Source: Streptomyces buecherae | GTDB lineage: Bacteria; Actinomycetota; Actinomycetes; Streptomycetales; Streptomycetaceae | Direction: 5' to 3' | DNA: 64,000 bases | Assembly: GCF_014295035.1 (NCBI RefSeq) | Contig: NZ_CP060404.1 | Span: forward strand, 5,492,501-5,556,500 | Part shown: positions 20,000 through 28,550 of the stretch, piece by piece | Position numbering within the stretch: the stretch's first letter is position 1 | Layout of the letters: each line of letters begins with the position of its first letter | Notes under the pieces: model-generated | Told to the model about the DNA's origin: nothing | Database searches by the model: none | Seen by the model: the letters and a program-made list of their open reading frames with translations, nothing else | Made by a program: the position numbers and the translations under genes

Positions 20000-20794
20000 A
20001 TGGCGGAGCAGCGGTTCGGTGAGTGGGTGGCCGTGCGACGGGACGGCTTCGTGGCCGAGCTGGTGCTCGACCGGCCGCAGGCCATGAACGCGGTCTCGAC
20101 GGAGATGGCCCGCTCGATCGCGGCGGCGTGCGCCGCGCTCGGCGCGGACCGGGACGTCCGGGCCGTGGTGCTGACCTCGACGCACGAGCGGGCGTTCTGC
20201 GTGGGCGCCGACCTCAAGGAGCGCAACTCGTTCAGCGACGCCGACCTGGGCCGGCAGCGGCCGGTGGCGCGCGGCGCGTACACCGGCGTCCTGGAGCTGC
20301 CGGTCCCGGCCATCGCCGCGGTGCACGGTTACGCGCTGGGCGGCGGGTTCGAGCTGGCCCTGTCGTGCGACGTGATCGTGGCCGACCGGACGGCCGTGGT
20401 GGCGCTGCCCGAGGTGTCGGTAGGGGTGATTCCCGGCGGTGGGGGTACCCAGTTGTTGCCGCGCCGGGTGGGTGCGGCGCGCGCCGCCGAGCTGGTGTTC
20501 TCGGCGCGCCGGGTCGCCGCCGACGAGGCGCGCGAGCTCGGCCTCGTCGACCAGCTCGTCGACGCGGGCGAGGCCCGGACCGCGGCGCTCGAGTTGGCCG
20601 GTCGGATCGCCGCCCACTCGCCGGTGGGGCTGCGGGCGGCCAAGCGCGCGCTGCGCCTGGGCCAGGGCCTCGACCTGCGGGCCGGGCTTGAGGTCGAGGA
20701 CGCGGCGTGGCGGTCGGTGGCCTTCTCCGGCGACCGGGCCGAGGGCGTCGCGGCGTTCAACGAGAAGCGGACGCCGCGGTGGCCGGGTGAGTGA
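20000..20794 (+). CDS. Enoyl-CoA hydratase/isomerase family protein
   Basis: A 264-residue crotonase-fold enzyme. Oxyanion-hole segments are CVGADLKE and ALGGGFELALSCD, and the catalytic-loop region reads LPEVSVGVIPGGGGTQLLPR, close to true enoyl-CoA hydratases. GGGAGGG 7 nt upstream favours the ATG at 20000 over the GTG one codon before. It acts on a CoA thioester, probably in fatty-acid or branched amino-acid degradation; the substrate is not determined. It stands alone between the cyclase gene and the GGDEF gene, as in S. coelicolor by recollection. Confidence 0.92.
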   Translation: MAEQRFGEWVAVRRDGFVAELVLDRPQAMNAVSTEMARSIAAACAALGADRDVRAVVLTSTHERAFCVGADLKERNSFSDADLGRQRPVARGAYTGVLELPVPAIAAVHGYALGGGFELALSCDVIVADRTAVVALPEVSVGVIPGGGGTQLLPRRVGAARAAELVFSARRVAADEARELGLVDQLVDAGEARTAALELAGRIAAHSPVGLRAAKRALRLGQGLDLRAGLEVEDAAWRSVAFSGDRAEGVAAFNEKRTPRWPGE

Positions 20795-21021
20795 GCGGGC
20801 GGGCGCGGGCGGCACGGCGGGGGGCCGGTTGGTATGGATGCGGGAGGTTACGGGCGAGCAGCGTTGACCGTCCTCGCGCGGTGACCGAGACTCCGGGGGC
20901 GGGAGGGTGCCGCACGGGTGGGCCCCTGCCGCGCAGCTCAACCTGCCGCAAGCGAAAATTGCCGAACATTCTTACGCTGAGGTGCGGGCATGTGCGGACA
21001 GTGACGGAATGCGAGGCGTGC

Positions 21022-22389
21022 GTGACGGATCGGGGCGATGCGAGGCTGACTGCCGTGGCGGGGCTCGCGCAGGCGATGGCGGCCGCGCACACGGCACGGG
21101 AGTCGATGCGCGCCGCCGCGCTGAGCGCCCTGGGCGCGCTGGAGGGGTCGTTCGCCGCGATCTGCGTGTGGGAGCGCGAGCTGGGTCGGCTGCGGGTGCT
21201 GGTCAACGTCGGGGAGCTGGCGCCGGGCGAGGAGCAGTTCCCCGTGGACGAGACGTACCCGGTGCACGACTTCCCGGAGATCACCGAGTTCCTGCACGAG
21301 CGGTGGATCGACGGCGGCGAGCCGCGCGCCTGGGTGGAGACGGCGTCGGGCCAGGTGGCCACGGACGCGCCGGCGGCCGACGCGACCGGCTCGGGCGGTG
21401 GGCGTCGGGGCGGGGCGCGGTCCGGGCGGGTCGCGGCGCTGCGGCGGCGCGGCCGGGGCTGCTGCGTGGTGGCGCCGATCGTGCTGCGCGGGCGGGCGTG
21501 GGGCGAGCTGTACGTGGCGCGGCCCCCGGGGCGGCCGGCGTTCGACCGGGCCGACGCCGACTTCGCCACCGTGCTGGCCTCGGTCACGGCCGCCGGCATC
21601 GCGCAGAGCGAGCGGCTTGAGGAGGCGCACCGGCTGGCCTTCACGGACCCGCTGACCGGGCTCGCCAACCGGCGCGCGGTGGACATGCGCCTTGACGAGG
21701 CGCTGGAGGCGCACACCCGGCAGGGCGCGGTGGTGAGCCTGGTGGTGTGCGACCTCAACGGGCTCAAGCGGGTCAACGACTCGCTCGGCCACGAGACGGG
21801 CGACCGGCTGCTGGAACGATTCGGCTCGGTGCTCTCGGTGTGCGGCGCGATGCTGCCGGGGGCGCTGGCGGCCCGGCTCGGCGGCGACGAGTTCTGCCTG
21901 CTCGCGGTCGGCCCGCCGGCGGACGCGGTGGTGGCGGTCGCCGGCGAACTGTGCCGCCGGGCGGGCGCCCTGGAACTCGGCGAGGGCGTGGCCTGCGGCG
22001 TGGCGTCCACCGGCGATCCGATCGGCCCGGTGCGCTCTGCGCGCCGGCTGTTCCGGCTGGCGGACGCGGCCCAGTACCGCGCGAAGGCGGCCCACGCGGA
22101 CCGCCCGGTGGTCGCCGGCCGCGACGGCGGCACCAAGGACCCGGTGGTCCGGCTCGCCGACGCCCCGGCCCCCACCGCGGACCGCCGCCGCATCCGTGGC
22201 CGGGGCCGGGGCAACGGCGCCTCCCGTGGCAAGGCCGCCCCCCAGCCCGGCGGCGCCCCGGGCGGCACGTCCGGCGCCCCCGGATCCCCGGGCGGCGGCA
22301 ACGGCCCGGGCGGCGGCCCCGGCGGCGGCCTGTCCGGCGGCGGCGGGGTGCCCGGCGGCGGCCTGGCGGGGGGCCGTGGGCGGCGCTGA
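21022..22389 (+). CDS. GAF-GGDEF diguanylate cyclase
   Basis: Makes cyclic di-GMP from two GTP. From the GTG at 21022 the product has 455 residues: a GAF-like sensor (about 5-200, interrupted by an Ala/Gly/Arg insert) and a GGDEF domain starting at TDPLTGLANRRAVD. The catalytic motif GGDEF is intact at residues 287-291. The RxxD inhibitory site expected just before it is absent (LPGALAARL), so classical product inhibition is unlikely. A Gly/Pro tail of about 60 residues closes the protein. A GTG at 21001 is an alternative start, but GAGG upstream of 21022 is better placed. It resembles the CdgE-type cyclases of Streptomyces. Confidence 0.86.
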   Translation: MTDRGDARLTAVAGLAQAMAAAHTARESMRAAALSALGALEGSFAAICVWERELGRLRVLVNVGELAPGEEQFPVDETYPVHDFPEITEFLHERWIDGGEPRAWVETASGQVATDAPAADATGSGGGRRGGARSGRVAALRRRGRGCCVVAPIVLRGRAWGELYVARPPGRPAFDRADADFATVLASVTAAGIAQSERLEEAHRLAFTDPLTGLANRRAVDMRLDEALEAHTRQGAVVSLVVCDLNGLKRVNDSLGHETGDRLLERFGSVLSVCGAMLPGALAARLGGDEFCLLAVGPPADAVVAVAGELCRRAGALELGEGVACGVASTGDPIGPVRSARRLFRLADAAQYRAKAAHADRPVVAGRDGGTKDPVVRLADAPAPTADRRRIRGRGRGNGASRGKAAPQPGGAPGGTSGAPGSPGGGNGPGGGPGGGLSGGGGVPGGGLAGGRGRR

Positions 22390-22487
22390 GCCGCGGTGAG
22401 CCGGGGCGCGGGCGCGCGGCGGGGCCGGGTGCGACTTGGCCCGGCGGGTGGGCCGCGCGGCGCGCGGGGCGCGGGACGCGGGGCGCC

Positions 22488-22722
22488 GGCTGATGCCGTT
22501 CGTGCGCCGTGAGGACAGCTTTCGCGCGCGTCGGTTGGCACGGTTGGCGTGAGGCGCCGACTGGCATCGCTCGTACGCCGATGGCCAGCTCTCGCGCGTC
22601 GGTTGGCATGGCTGGCCCGGCTGGCGCGAGGGGGCCGGCCGACGCCGTTCGTACGTCGTCGGCCGATGTCGTTCGTACGCCGCCGGCCGAGTCCCCGCGC
22701 GTCGGCTGGTCGGTACGTCCAC
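22488..22722. repeat. Imperfect direct repeats of about 75 bp
   Basis: Three degenerate copies of a unit containing GCCGACTGGCATCG, CGTACGCCG, TCTCGCGCGTCGGTTGGCA and GGCTGGC, at roughly 22488-22560, 22556-22630 and 22636-22722. They fill the space downstream of the GGDEF gene. No coding potential recognised. Confidence 0.5.
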
Positions 22723-22775
22723 CGGGTGGCCCGGACGCGGGCGGCGGCCGGGCCAGGTGGGGGGTCGCCCCGGGG

Positions 22776-22952
22776 TCAGCGGCGTTGCGCCCAGACGATC
22801 AGCAGGGTGACGAGCGCCGAGCCGCCCGCGCTCGCCGCGCCGGCCAGGGCCTGGAGCGCGAGGCGGCGGGTCAGCCGCCGCCAGCGCAAGGGCCGGTCGG
22901 GTGGCGGCGCCTCTTCGCCGTCGTGGCGGTGGGGTGGGTGGGTGCTGGTGAT
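22776..22952 (-). CDS. Possible small membrane protein with an ATC start (uncertain)
   Basis: An open frame of 58 codons ends at the stop 22776-22778. It encodes a His/Pro-rich N-terminus, a basic stretch (LRWRRLTRRLALQ) and a hydrophobic C-terminal helix (GGSALVTLLIVWAQRR), a layout seen in small actinobacterial membrane proteins. AGGAGGAG stands 2-4 nt before an ATC codon at 22952, and there is no ATG, GTG or TTG nearby. Either ATC initiates, the start has decayed, or the frame is not a gene. Confidence 0.3.
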   Translation of the reverse strand: MTSTHPPHRHDGEEAPPPDRPLRWRRLTRRLALQALAGAASAGGSALVTLLIVWAQRR

Positions 22953-23268
22953 GGCTCCTCCTCGGGTCGGTCCTGGCCGGTGCGCCTCACTGTCGCCCGG
23001 CGGCGGGGAGTTGCGGCAAGGGGCGACGGGGGGTGCGCGGCGGATCGGCGACGCCGCCGCGCACCCGTCGCCAACCGGGGCAACGCCCGGCGCCCCGGCG
23101 CCTGTTGCCGGGGGTGGCGACGGGGCGTCGCCGATGTGACTGGCAACGGTCGAACCGGTCGTCAGCCGTACACCGAGCCGCGATAGTGGGGGAGTTGGCG
23201 GTCCTCCCCGCCGACGCGAGCGGCGGGACGCCCCGGCGGGCCCGCGACCGAGAAGTCAAGAGGCGGGC

Positions 23269-25638
23269 GTGGCAGGCGAGAGCACGGCAGGGGCACTGGC
23301 CCCGTTGGACACCGGACTGGCCGAGGACAAGCGGGCGCTGGCCCAGACGTTGCGCGAGTTGTTCGCGTGCCTGGACTTCAGCATCCGGCGTTACGCGATC
23401 CACCGGCACCTCGACAAGGGCACGGTCTCCCGCTACCTGAACGGTGGCCGGACCCCGCCCTGGTCGTTCATCGCGAACCTGATGGCCGACCTCGCCGACG
23501 AGGGGAAGCCGGTCACGGCCGAGGTCGAACAGTTGCTGCGGGAGTTGCACGGCAGGTCGCGGCGGGCCGGCTCCGCCGCCTCCGAGGTCCAGCGGCTCCA
23601 GGACCGGCTCGCCGACGCCGACGAGGAGGCGAGCCAGGGCAAGGCGCTGGCCAGGGCGTTGACCGAGGTCCTACGGGACCGGGAACGACGGCTCGCGACG
23701 CTCCAGCGCAAGATCAACCGGCTGGAGGAGGAGCGCGCGGAGGACCGCCACGCGTACGGCCAGGCCCTGATCGCCTGGCGCGGCACCTACCAGGAGCTGC
23801 GGGAGGAGCGCGACCGGCTGCTGCGCGAGGTGGACGACCTCCAGGGCGCGCTGGCCGACGCCAAGCGGGAGGTCAGCGAGGCCGAGGAGCAGTGCACCCA
23901 GTTGGAGGGGCAGCTCGCCGAGGCCGAGAAGCGGGCCGGGGAGGCCGGCGAGCGCCCGGGCCTGCTGGAGATCCTGGAGACGACGGACCGTACGGCCTCG
24001 GTACCCCAACTGGTCGACCTGGTGACCCACCTGAGCGTGCCGGGGCGTACCGCGATGGCCACCGAGCTGGTGAAGTCGGCGGGCCAGTCGCGCCCGGTGG
24101 AGGAGGCCGCCACCCTGATCGAGGCGCTGTACGGGGCGGGGCACCACCGGCAGGCGGAGGCGGCGCTGCCCGCGCTGGTGCTGGTGCGGCCCGCCGCCGA
24201 CGCGGCCGTCTTCATCCGGCACTTCGGCGGGGAGGGCCTGGAGGCCGCCACGGCGACCGTCATGAAGACCTCGCTGGAGATCCACTCGATGTCCGACATC
24301 GCGCACGTGGCGCTGCACCTGGTCCGGTTCGGGCAGGCGGCCAGCGCGCGGGTGTACCTGGGGGCCGCCACCACCGTCAAACCCGTCACGGACGTGGTGG
24401 ACCTGGTCGTCCTGCTCGACGGGGTGGGCGCCCGGCAGACGGTCGAGGCGGCCCTGGAGGTGTGCGCGCGGGAGCGGTCCGTCCAGGAGGTGGCCGAGCT
24501 GTGCGAGCTGCTCGCGGTGGGCCCGTCCCGCGAGGCGGCGGCCTGCCTGGAGCGGGTGGCGGCCGAGACGCGGCCCGCGCGGGACGTCGTGGACCTGGCC
24601 GTGATGGTCTCCCGGTTCGCGCGCTCCGGCGCGGACCGACTGCTGTGGCACAGCGTCAACCACCGGCGGCACGAGCACGGGCATCTGGTCGCGCTGGTCA
24701 CGGCGCTGCACACGGCGAGCCTCCAGGAGCGGGCCAGCTGGCTGCTCTCCCACGCGGTGGGCGACTGGAGCGTGTCGGAGGTCGGGAGGCTGGTGGGCGC
24801 GCTGTACGCCGCCGGGCACTGGCAACACGCGGTCGACGTGCTGACCCAGGCATTGCGCGCGCACGGCGCGAACGAGTCGGCCTCGCTGATCGCGGTGGTC
24901 GATGACGTTCTGGAGGGCGGCGCCTGGACGATCCTCTCCGAAGCCTGTGTGGTGCAGACGCCGGAGGAACTCGCGGTGCTGATCGCGCGGCTGGGCGAGT
25001 GCGGGGCGCGCGGCCACGCGAGCCGGGTCTTCTGGAAGGGCCTGCGCAGCCACTTCGCCGGGCACGCGGTGCACCTGGTGCGCAGCATGCGTCGCGGCGG
25101 CAGCGAGCTGCTGGCCCCCGACGCGCTGTGGGACTACGCCCAGCGGGCCACGGCCGGCGATGTCGTGGAGCTGGCCTGTGCCCTAGAGGCGGCGGGGCAT
25201 CGCGAGGACGCGCGCTCCCTGCTGGCCCAGGCGGGCAGCGGCAGCCGCGCCCATTTCCTGAGCCTGCTGGCGTACCTGGCCAGCCGGGACGGGCGGCTCG
25301 CGGAGCTGCTCGTACGGGACGTGGCGCTGGGCGCGCCGGTCCCGGAGCGGGTCAGGCTGGCGGTGGCGCTCGCGGCCTCCGCCGCCGAGACCGCCGCGTA
25401 CGAGCAGTGCCTGCTGGACGCGCTGCGCCAGGGGGACGCCGGGGAGCTGGCCGAGTTCACCCGGCTGCGCAAGGCGGCCCGCAAGAAGCGGAAGAAGGCC
25501 CTGGACCAGGTGGCCAGGGACGGTCTGCGGCGCGAGCGCAGGCAGCGGCAGCGGGAGTTCGTCCGCAAGATACCGGGGCTCGCGGGGCGCGGGGCGAACG
25601 AGGCGACGGAGGCGGAGGTCGCGACGAACGGATGGTGA
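23269..25638 (+). CDS. Large helix-turn-helix protein with coiled coil and about thirteen 33-residue helical repeats
   Basis: I do not recognise a named family. The 789 residues fall into four parts. A helix-turn-helix lies at 35-75 (YAIHRHLDKGTVSRYLNGG resembles recognition helices of XRE type). A long coiled coil spans about 104-225 (LQRKINRLEEERAED, LLREVDDLQGAL). About thirteen helix-hairpin repeats of some 33 residues run from 240 to 705, with a pattern like VVDLVVLLxxxGxxxxAxxxLxxA. A very basic tail at about 735-775 includes KKRKKALDQ. The GTG at 23269 is chosen. It lies between the GGDEF gene and hutH, where S. coelicolor as I recall has no such gene. A DNA-binding scaffold is inferred. 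Confidence 0.75.
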   Translation: MAGESTAGALAPLDTGLAEDKRALAQTLRELFACLDFSIRRYAIHRHLDKGTVSRYLNGGRTPPWSFIANLMADLADEGKPVTAEVEQLLRELHGRSRRAGSAASEVQRLQDRLADADEEASQGKALARALTEVLRDRERRLATLQRKINRLEEERAEDRHAYGQALIAWRGTYQELREERDRLLREVDDLQGALADAKREVSEAEEQCTQLEGQLAEAEKRAGEAGERPGLLEILETTDRTASVPQLVDLVTHLSVPGRTAMATELVKSAGQSRPVEEAATLIEALYGAGHHRQAEAALPALVLVRPAADAAVFIRHFGGEGLEAATATVMKTSLEIHSMSDIAHVALHLVRFGQAASARVYLGAATTVKPVTDVVDLVVLLDGVGARQTVEAALEVCARERSVQEVAELCELLAVGPSREAAACLERVAAETRPARDVVDLAVMVSRFARSGADRLLWHSVNHRRHEHGHLVALVTALHTASLQERASWLLSHAVGDWSVSEVGRLVGALYAAGHWQHAVDVLTQALRAHGANESASLIAVVDDVLEGGAWTILSEACVVQTPEELAVLIARLGECGARGHASRVFWKGLRSHFAGHAVHLVRSMRRGGSELLAPDALWDYAQRATAGDVVELACALEAAGHREDARSLLAQAGSGSRAHFLSLLAYLASRDGRLAELLVRDVALGAPVPERVRLAVALAASAAETAAYEQCLLDALRQGDAGELAEFTRLRKAARKKRKKALDQVARDGLRRERRQRQREFVRKIPGLAGRGANEATEAEVATNGW

Positions 25639-25663
25639 CAGGTCGCGATTCAGTCTCTAGGGT
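25635..25663 (+). promoter_or_regulatory. Candidate hutH promoter
   Basis: GTGACA (25635-25640) and TAGGGT (25658-25663) are 17 bp apart, a good match to the vegetative consensus. The -10 hexamer ends 8 bp before the hutH ATG, which implies a leaderless or nearly leaderless transcript. The promoter overlaps the stop of the preceding gene. Confidence 0.5.
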
Positions 25664-25671
25664 GCCTGAAT

Positions 25672-27228
25672 ATGGATATGCACTCTGTGGTGGTGGGGAC
25701 GTCCGGTACGACCGCCGAGGACGTGATCGCTGTGGCGCGCGGGCTGGCGCGCGTCGAGCTGTCGCCGCAGTCCCTGGCCAGTGTCGCGGCCTCGCGCCAG
25801 GTCATCGACGATCTCGCGGCCAAGCCCGACCCCGTGTACGGGGTCTCGACGGGCTTCGGGGCGCTCGCCGTCCGGCACATCAGCCCCGAGCTGCGCGCCC
25901 AGTTGCAGCGCAACATCGTGCGCTCGCACGCGGCCGGCATGGGGCGGCACGTCGAGCGCGAGGTGGTGCGCGCGCTGATGTTCCTGCGCCTGAAGACGCT
26001 GGCCTCCGGGCACACCGGGGTCCGCCCCGTGGTGGTCGAGACGATGGCCGCGATCCTGAACGCCGGGATCACCCCGGTGGTGCACGAGTACGGCTCGCTC
26101 GGCTGCTCCGGCGACCTCGCGCCGCTCTCGCACTGCGCGCTCACCCTCATCGGCGAGGGCGAGGCGGAGGGCCCCGACGGCGTGCCGCGGCCCGCCGCCG
26201 AGCTGCTGGCCGAGCACGGCATCGCGCCGGTCGAGCTGCGCGAGAAGGAGGGGCTCGCGCTGCTGAACGGCACCGACGGCATGCTGGGCATGCTCGTCAT
26301 GGCCTGCGCCGACCTGGCCCGCCTGTTCACCTCGGCCGACATCACGGCCGCCCTCTCGCTTGAGGCGCTGCTCGGCACGGACCGGGTGCTCGCCCCCGAG
26401 TTGCACGCCATCCGCCCGCATCCCGGGCAGGCGGTGAGCGCCGACAACATGTCGCGCGTGCTGGCCGGCTCCGGGCTGACGGGCCATCACCAGGACGACG
26501 CGCCCCGGGTGCAGGACGCGTACTCCATCCGCTGCGCGCCGCAGGTCGCCGGCGCCGGCCGGGACACCCTCGCGCACGCGCGCCTGGTGGCCGAGCGCGA
26601 ACTGGCCGCCGCGGTGGACAACCCCGTGGTGCTGCGCGGGGCCGACGGCACCGGCCGGGTCGAGTCCAACGGCAACTTCCACGGCGCGCCGGTCGGCTAC
26701 GTCCTGGACTTCCTCGCCATCGCCGTCGCCGACCTCGGCTCCATCGCCGAGCGGCGCACCGACCGGCTCCTGGACAAGAACCGCTCGCACGGCCTGCCGC
26801 CGTTCCTCGCCGACGACGCGGGCGTGGACTCCGGCCTGATGATCGCTCAGTACACGCAGGCCGCCCTGGTCAGCGAGCTGAAGCGGCTCGCGGTGCCGGC
26901 CTCGGTCGACTCCATCCCGTCCTCCGCGATGCAGGAGGACCACGTCTCCATGGGCTGGTCGGCCGCGCGCAAGCTGCGTACCGCGGTGGACAACCTGACC
27001 CGGATCATCGCGGTCGAGCTGGTCACCGCGACCCGCGCCATCGAGCTGCGGACGGGCATGACCCCGGCGCCGGCCACCCAGGCCGTGCTGGCCGCCGTGC
27101 GCGCGGCGGGTGTCGAGGGCCCCGGGGCGGACCGTTTCCTCGCCCCCGACCTGGCGGCGGCCGAGGCGTTCGTGCGCTCTGGCGCGCTCATCGAGGCCGT
27201 GGAGCCGGTGACGGGCCCGCTCGCCTGA
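25672..27228 (+). CDS. hutH: Histidine ammonia-lyase
   Basis: Deaminates histidine to urocanate, the first step of histidine use. The 518-residue protein belongs to the MIO-dependent lyases. The cofactor-forming loop reads YGSLGCSGDLAPLSH, with Cys145-Ser146-Gly147 in place of the usual Ala-Ser-Gly; I recall the same in other Streptomyces histidases. Other landmarks are YGVSTGFGAL with the catalytic Tyr, QDAYSIRCAPQV and NGNFHGAPVGY. The ATG at 25672 or the one two codons later could start it. No other hut gene is in the window. Confidence 0.95.
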   Translation: MDMHSVVVGTSGTTAEDVIAVARGLARVELSPQSLASVAASRQVIDDLAAKPDPVYGVSTGFGALAVRHISPELRAQLQRNIVRSHAAGMGRHVEREVVRALMFLRLKTLASGHTGVRPVVVETMAAILNAGITPVVHEYGSLGCSGDLAPLSHCALTLIGEGEAEGPDGVPRPAAELLAEHGIAPVELREKEGLALLNGTDGMLGMLVMACADLARLFTSADITAALSLEALLGTDRVLAPELHAIRPHPGQAVSADNMSRVLAGSGLTGHHQDDAPRVQDAYSIRCAPQVAGAGRDTLAHARLVAERELAAAVDNPVVLRGADGTGRVESNGNFHGAPVGYVLDFLAIAVADLGSIAERRTDRLLDKNRSHGLPPFLADDAGVDSGLMIAQYTQAALVSELKRLAVPASVDSIPSSAMQEDHVSMGWSAARKLRTAVDNLTRIIAVELVTATRAIELRTGMTPAPATQAVLAAVRAAGVEGPGADRFLAPDLAAAEAFVRSGALIEAVEPVTGPLA

Positions 27229-27250
27229 CCCCCGCGAGGCGCGCCCACGG

Positions 27251-27284
27251 CGGCCGGGTTCGGCTGGACAGCCGGGCCCGGCCG
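27251..27284. terminator. Terminator hairpin between hutH and the convergent small gene
   Basis: A 14-bp stem (CGGCCGGGTTCGGC with GCCGGGCCCGGCCG, two G-T pairs) around a 6-nt loop, just after the hutH stop and before the stop of the - strand gene. Confidence 0.75.
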
Positions 27285-27289
27285 GGTGC

Positions 27290-27574
27290 TCAGAGGGCGC
27301 GCGAGCGGCGCAGCGAGACGGTGACCATCGCCGCGCCGAGGCCGAGGAAGCCGACGCCGCCCACCACGTACGGGGTGGTGTCGATGCTGCCGGACTCGGC
27401 CAGCCGCGCCTGGCTGGCGGGGGTGTTCGGGCTCGCGGCGGGGGTCGGTCGCGACGAGGGCTGGCGGCTCTCGGGGCCGTCCTCCGTCGCCTTGGCGGAG
27501 GGCACGAACCACAGAGCACACAGCAACGCGCCAGCGGCAGCGGCGGTCAGCAGTGGTCGGCGTGCGGTGGTCAC
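27290..27574 (-). CDS. Small secreted protein with sortase-like C-terminal signal
   Basis: A 94-residue protein. The N-terminus is a signal peptide (basic start, LLTAAAAGALLCALWFVPSAKA). A Pro/Ser-rich linker leads to LAESGS followed by a membrane helix (YVVGGVGFLGLGAAMVTVSL) and a basic tail RRSRAL. This is the layout of a sortase-anchored protein; LAESG is one step from the LAxTG motif used by Streptomyces class E sortases. The mature part is so short that it may be a spacer or surface peptide. AAGGGGGAT upstream fits the GTG start at 27574. Confidence 0.72.
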   Translation of the reverse strand: MTTARRPLLTAAAAGALLCALWFVPSAKATEDGPESRQPSSRPTPAASPNTPASQARLAESGSIDTTPYVVGGVGFLGLGAAMVTVSLRRSRAL

Positions 27575-27683
27575 GTAGGAGATCCCCCTTGTGCTGGCGG
27601 CCAATTGGCCCTGTATCGGCCGATGGTAGTGACCGCTGCGGGTCGCGCGGAAGGCTGGGCGCGGGCCGCCTACGCTCCGGGAC

Positions 27684-28193
27684 ATGAGCACTCCGGAAAC
27701 ATCCACGTTCGTACGGCTTCGCGTGGAGCTCGTACTCGACATCAACGACGCCGAACAACTCGCCGTCGCCGCGCGGGAACAGATCGACGGCGACGCGTTC
27801 ATGCCCGAGGAGGAGCGCGCGCACGCGCGGGTGGCCATCCGCGACGACCAGGCCGAGGCGCTCGCCTACCTCATCGACCCGTACGCCCTGGTCAAGGAGG
27901 TGCCCGGGATCGAGCTGGCCCAGGCGTCGTGGAGCAGCGAGCCCATCGACTACGACCCGGACGCCCAGGTGTGGGGCCTGGACGACGACGAGGACCTGTA
28001 CGACGACGACCTGCCGGACGAGCACTACGACGCCGACGCCGACGCCGACGAGGTGGCGGAGGGGGCGCGGGACGAGGACGGCGCCGGCCACGACGTGGGG
28101 CTCGGCGGGCGGATCGACGCCGCGGCGGACGACCCCGACGCCACCTACGACCCGGCCGGCGGCTGGGCCGCCGGCGGCTACCGGCAGCCGTGA
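27684..28193 (+). CDS. Acidic conserved hypothetical protein
   Basis: A 169-residue protein with a folded N-terminal half (FVRLRVELVLDINDAEQLAVAA onward, to about 95) and a very acidic, probably disordered second half (DDDEDLYDDDLPDE). Similar proteins occur next to hutH in Streptomyces as I recall. No known motif is visible. TACGCT ends 7 bp before the ATG and there is no ribosome binding site, so the message may be leaderless. Confidence 0.75.
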   Translation: MSTPETSTFVRLRVELVLDINDAEQLAVAAREQIDGDAFMPEEERAHARVAIRDDQAEALAYLIDPYALVKEVPGIELAQASWSSEPIDYDPDAQVWGLDDDEDLYDDDLPDEHYDADADADEVAEGARDEDGAGHDVGLGGRIDAAADDPDATYDPAGGWAAGGYRQP

Positions 28194-28372
28194 GGCGCCC
28201 CCCGCGCGCCGATCCGCCTCGCGCCCGCGCCGGGCGGCGCGAAGCCTGGCCCACGCGCCGCGCGGCTGGGCGACGGCGGCGCGGGGCGGGAGGATGCCGG
28301 GCGGGCGGGGTGGGGAGGATAACGAAACCGATGCGGGAAGGGGGCGGCGGACGCTGACCCGTACCACCGGAG

Positions 28373-28407
28373 CCCCGGTCAGGCATATGGTCTGACCGGG
28401 GTCTTTT
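28373..28407 (+). terminator. Intrinsic terminator with T-tract
   Basis: CCCCGGTCAG pairs with CTGACCGGGG across a 9-nt loop and is followed by TCTTTT. It is one of the few hairpins here with a classical T-tract; it closes the acidic-protein transcript. Confidence 0.85.
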
Positions 28408-28550
28408 GGTGAGTGGCCTTGCCCACAGTTTCACTGGTAGTGGAACGGGCCAAAAGGTGCACGCGTTCATATGCAGTGGCCGGTACGCGTGTCTGCCCGA
28501 CCGTCCGGCTCGGGGATTGACGGGGTTCAGCAGTAATGGAGAAGCGTGTG

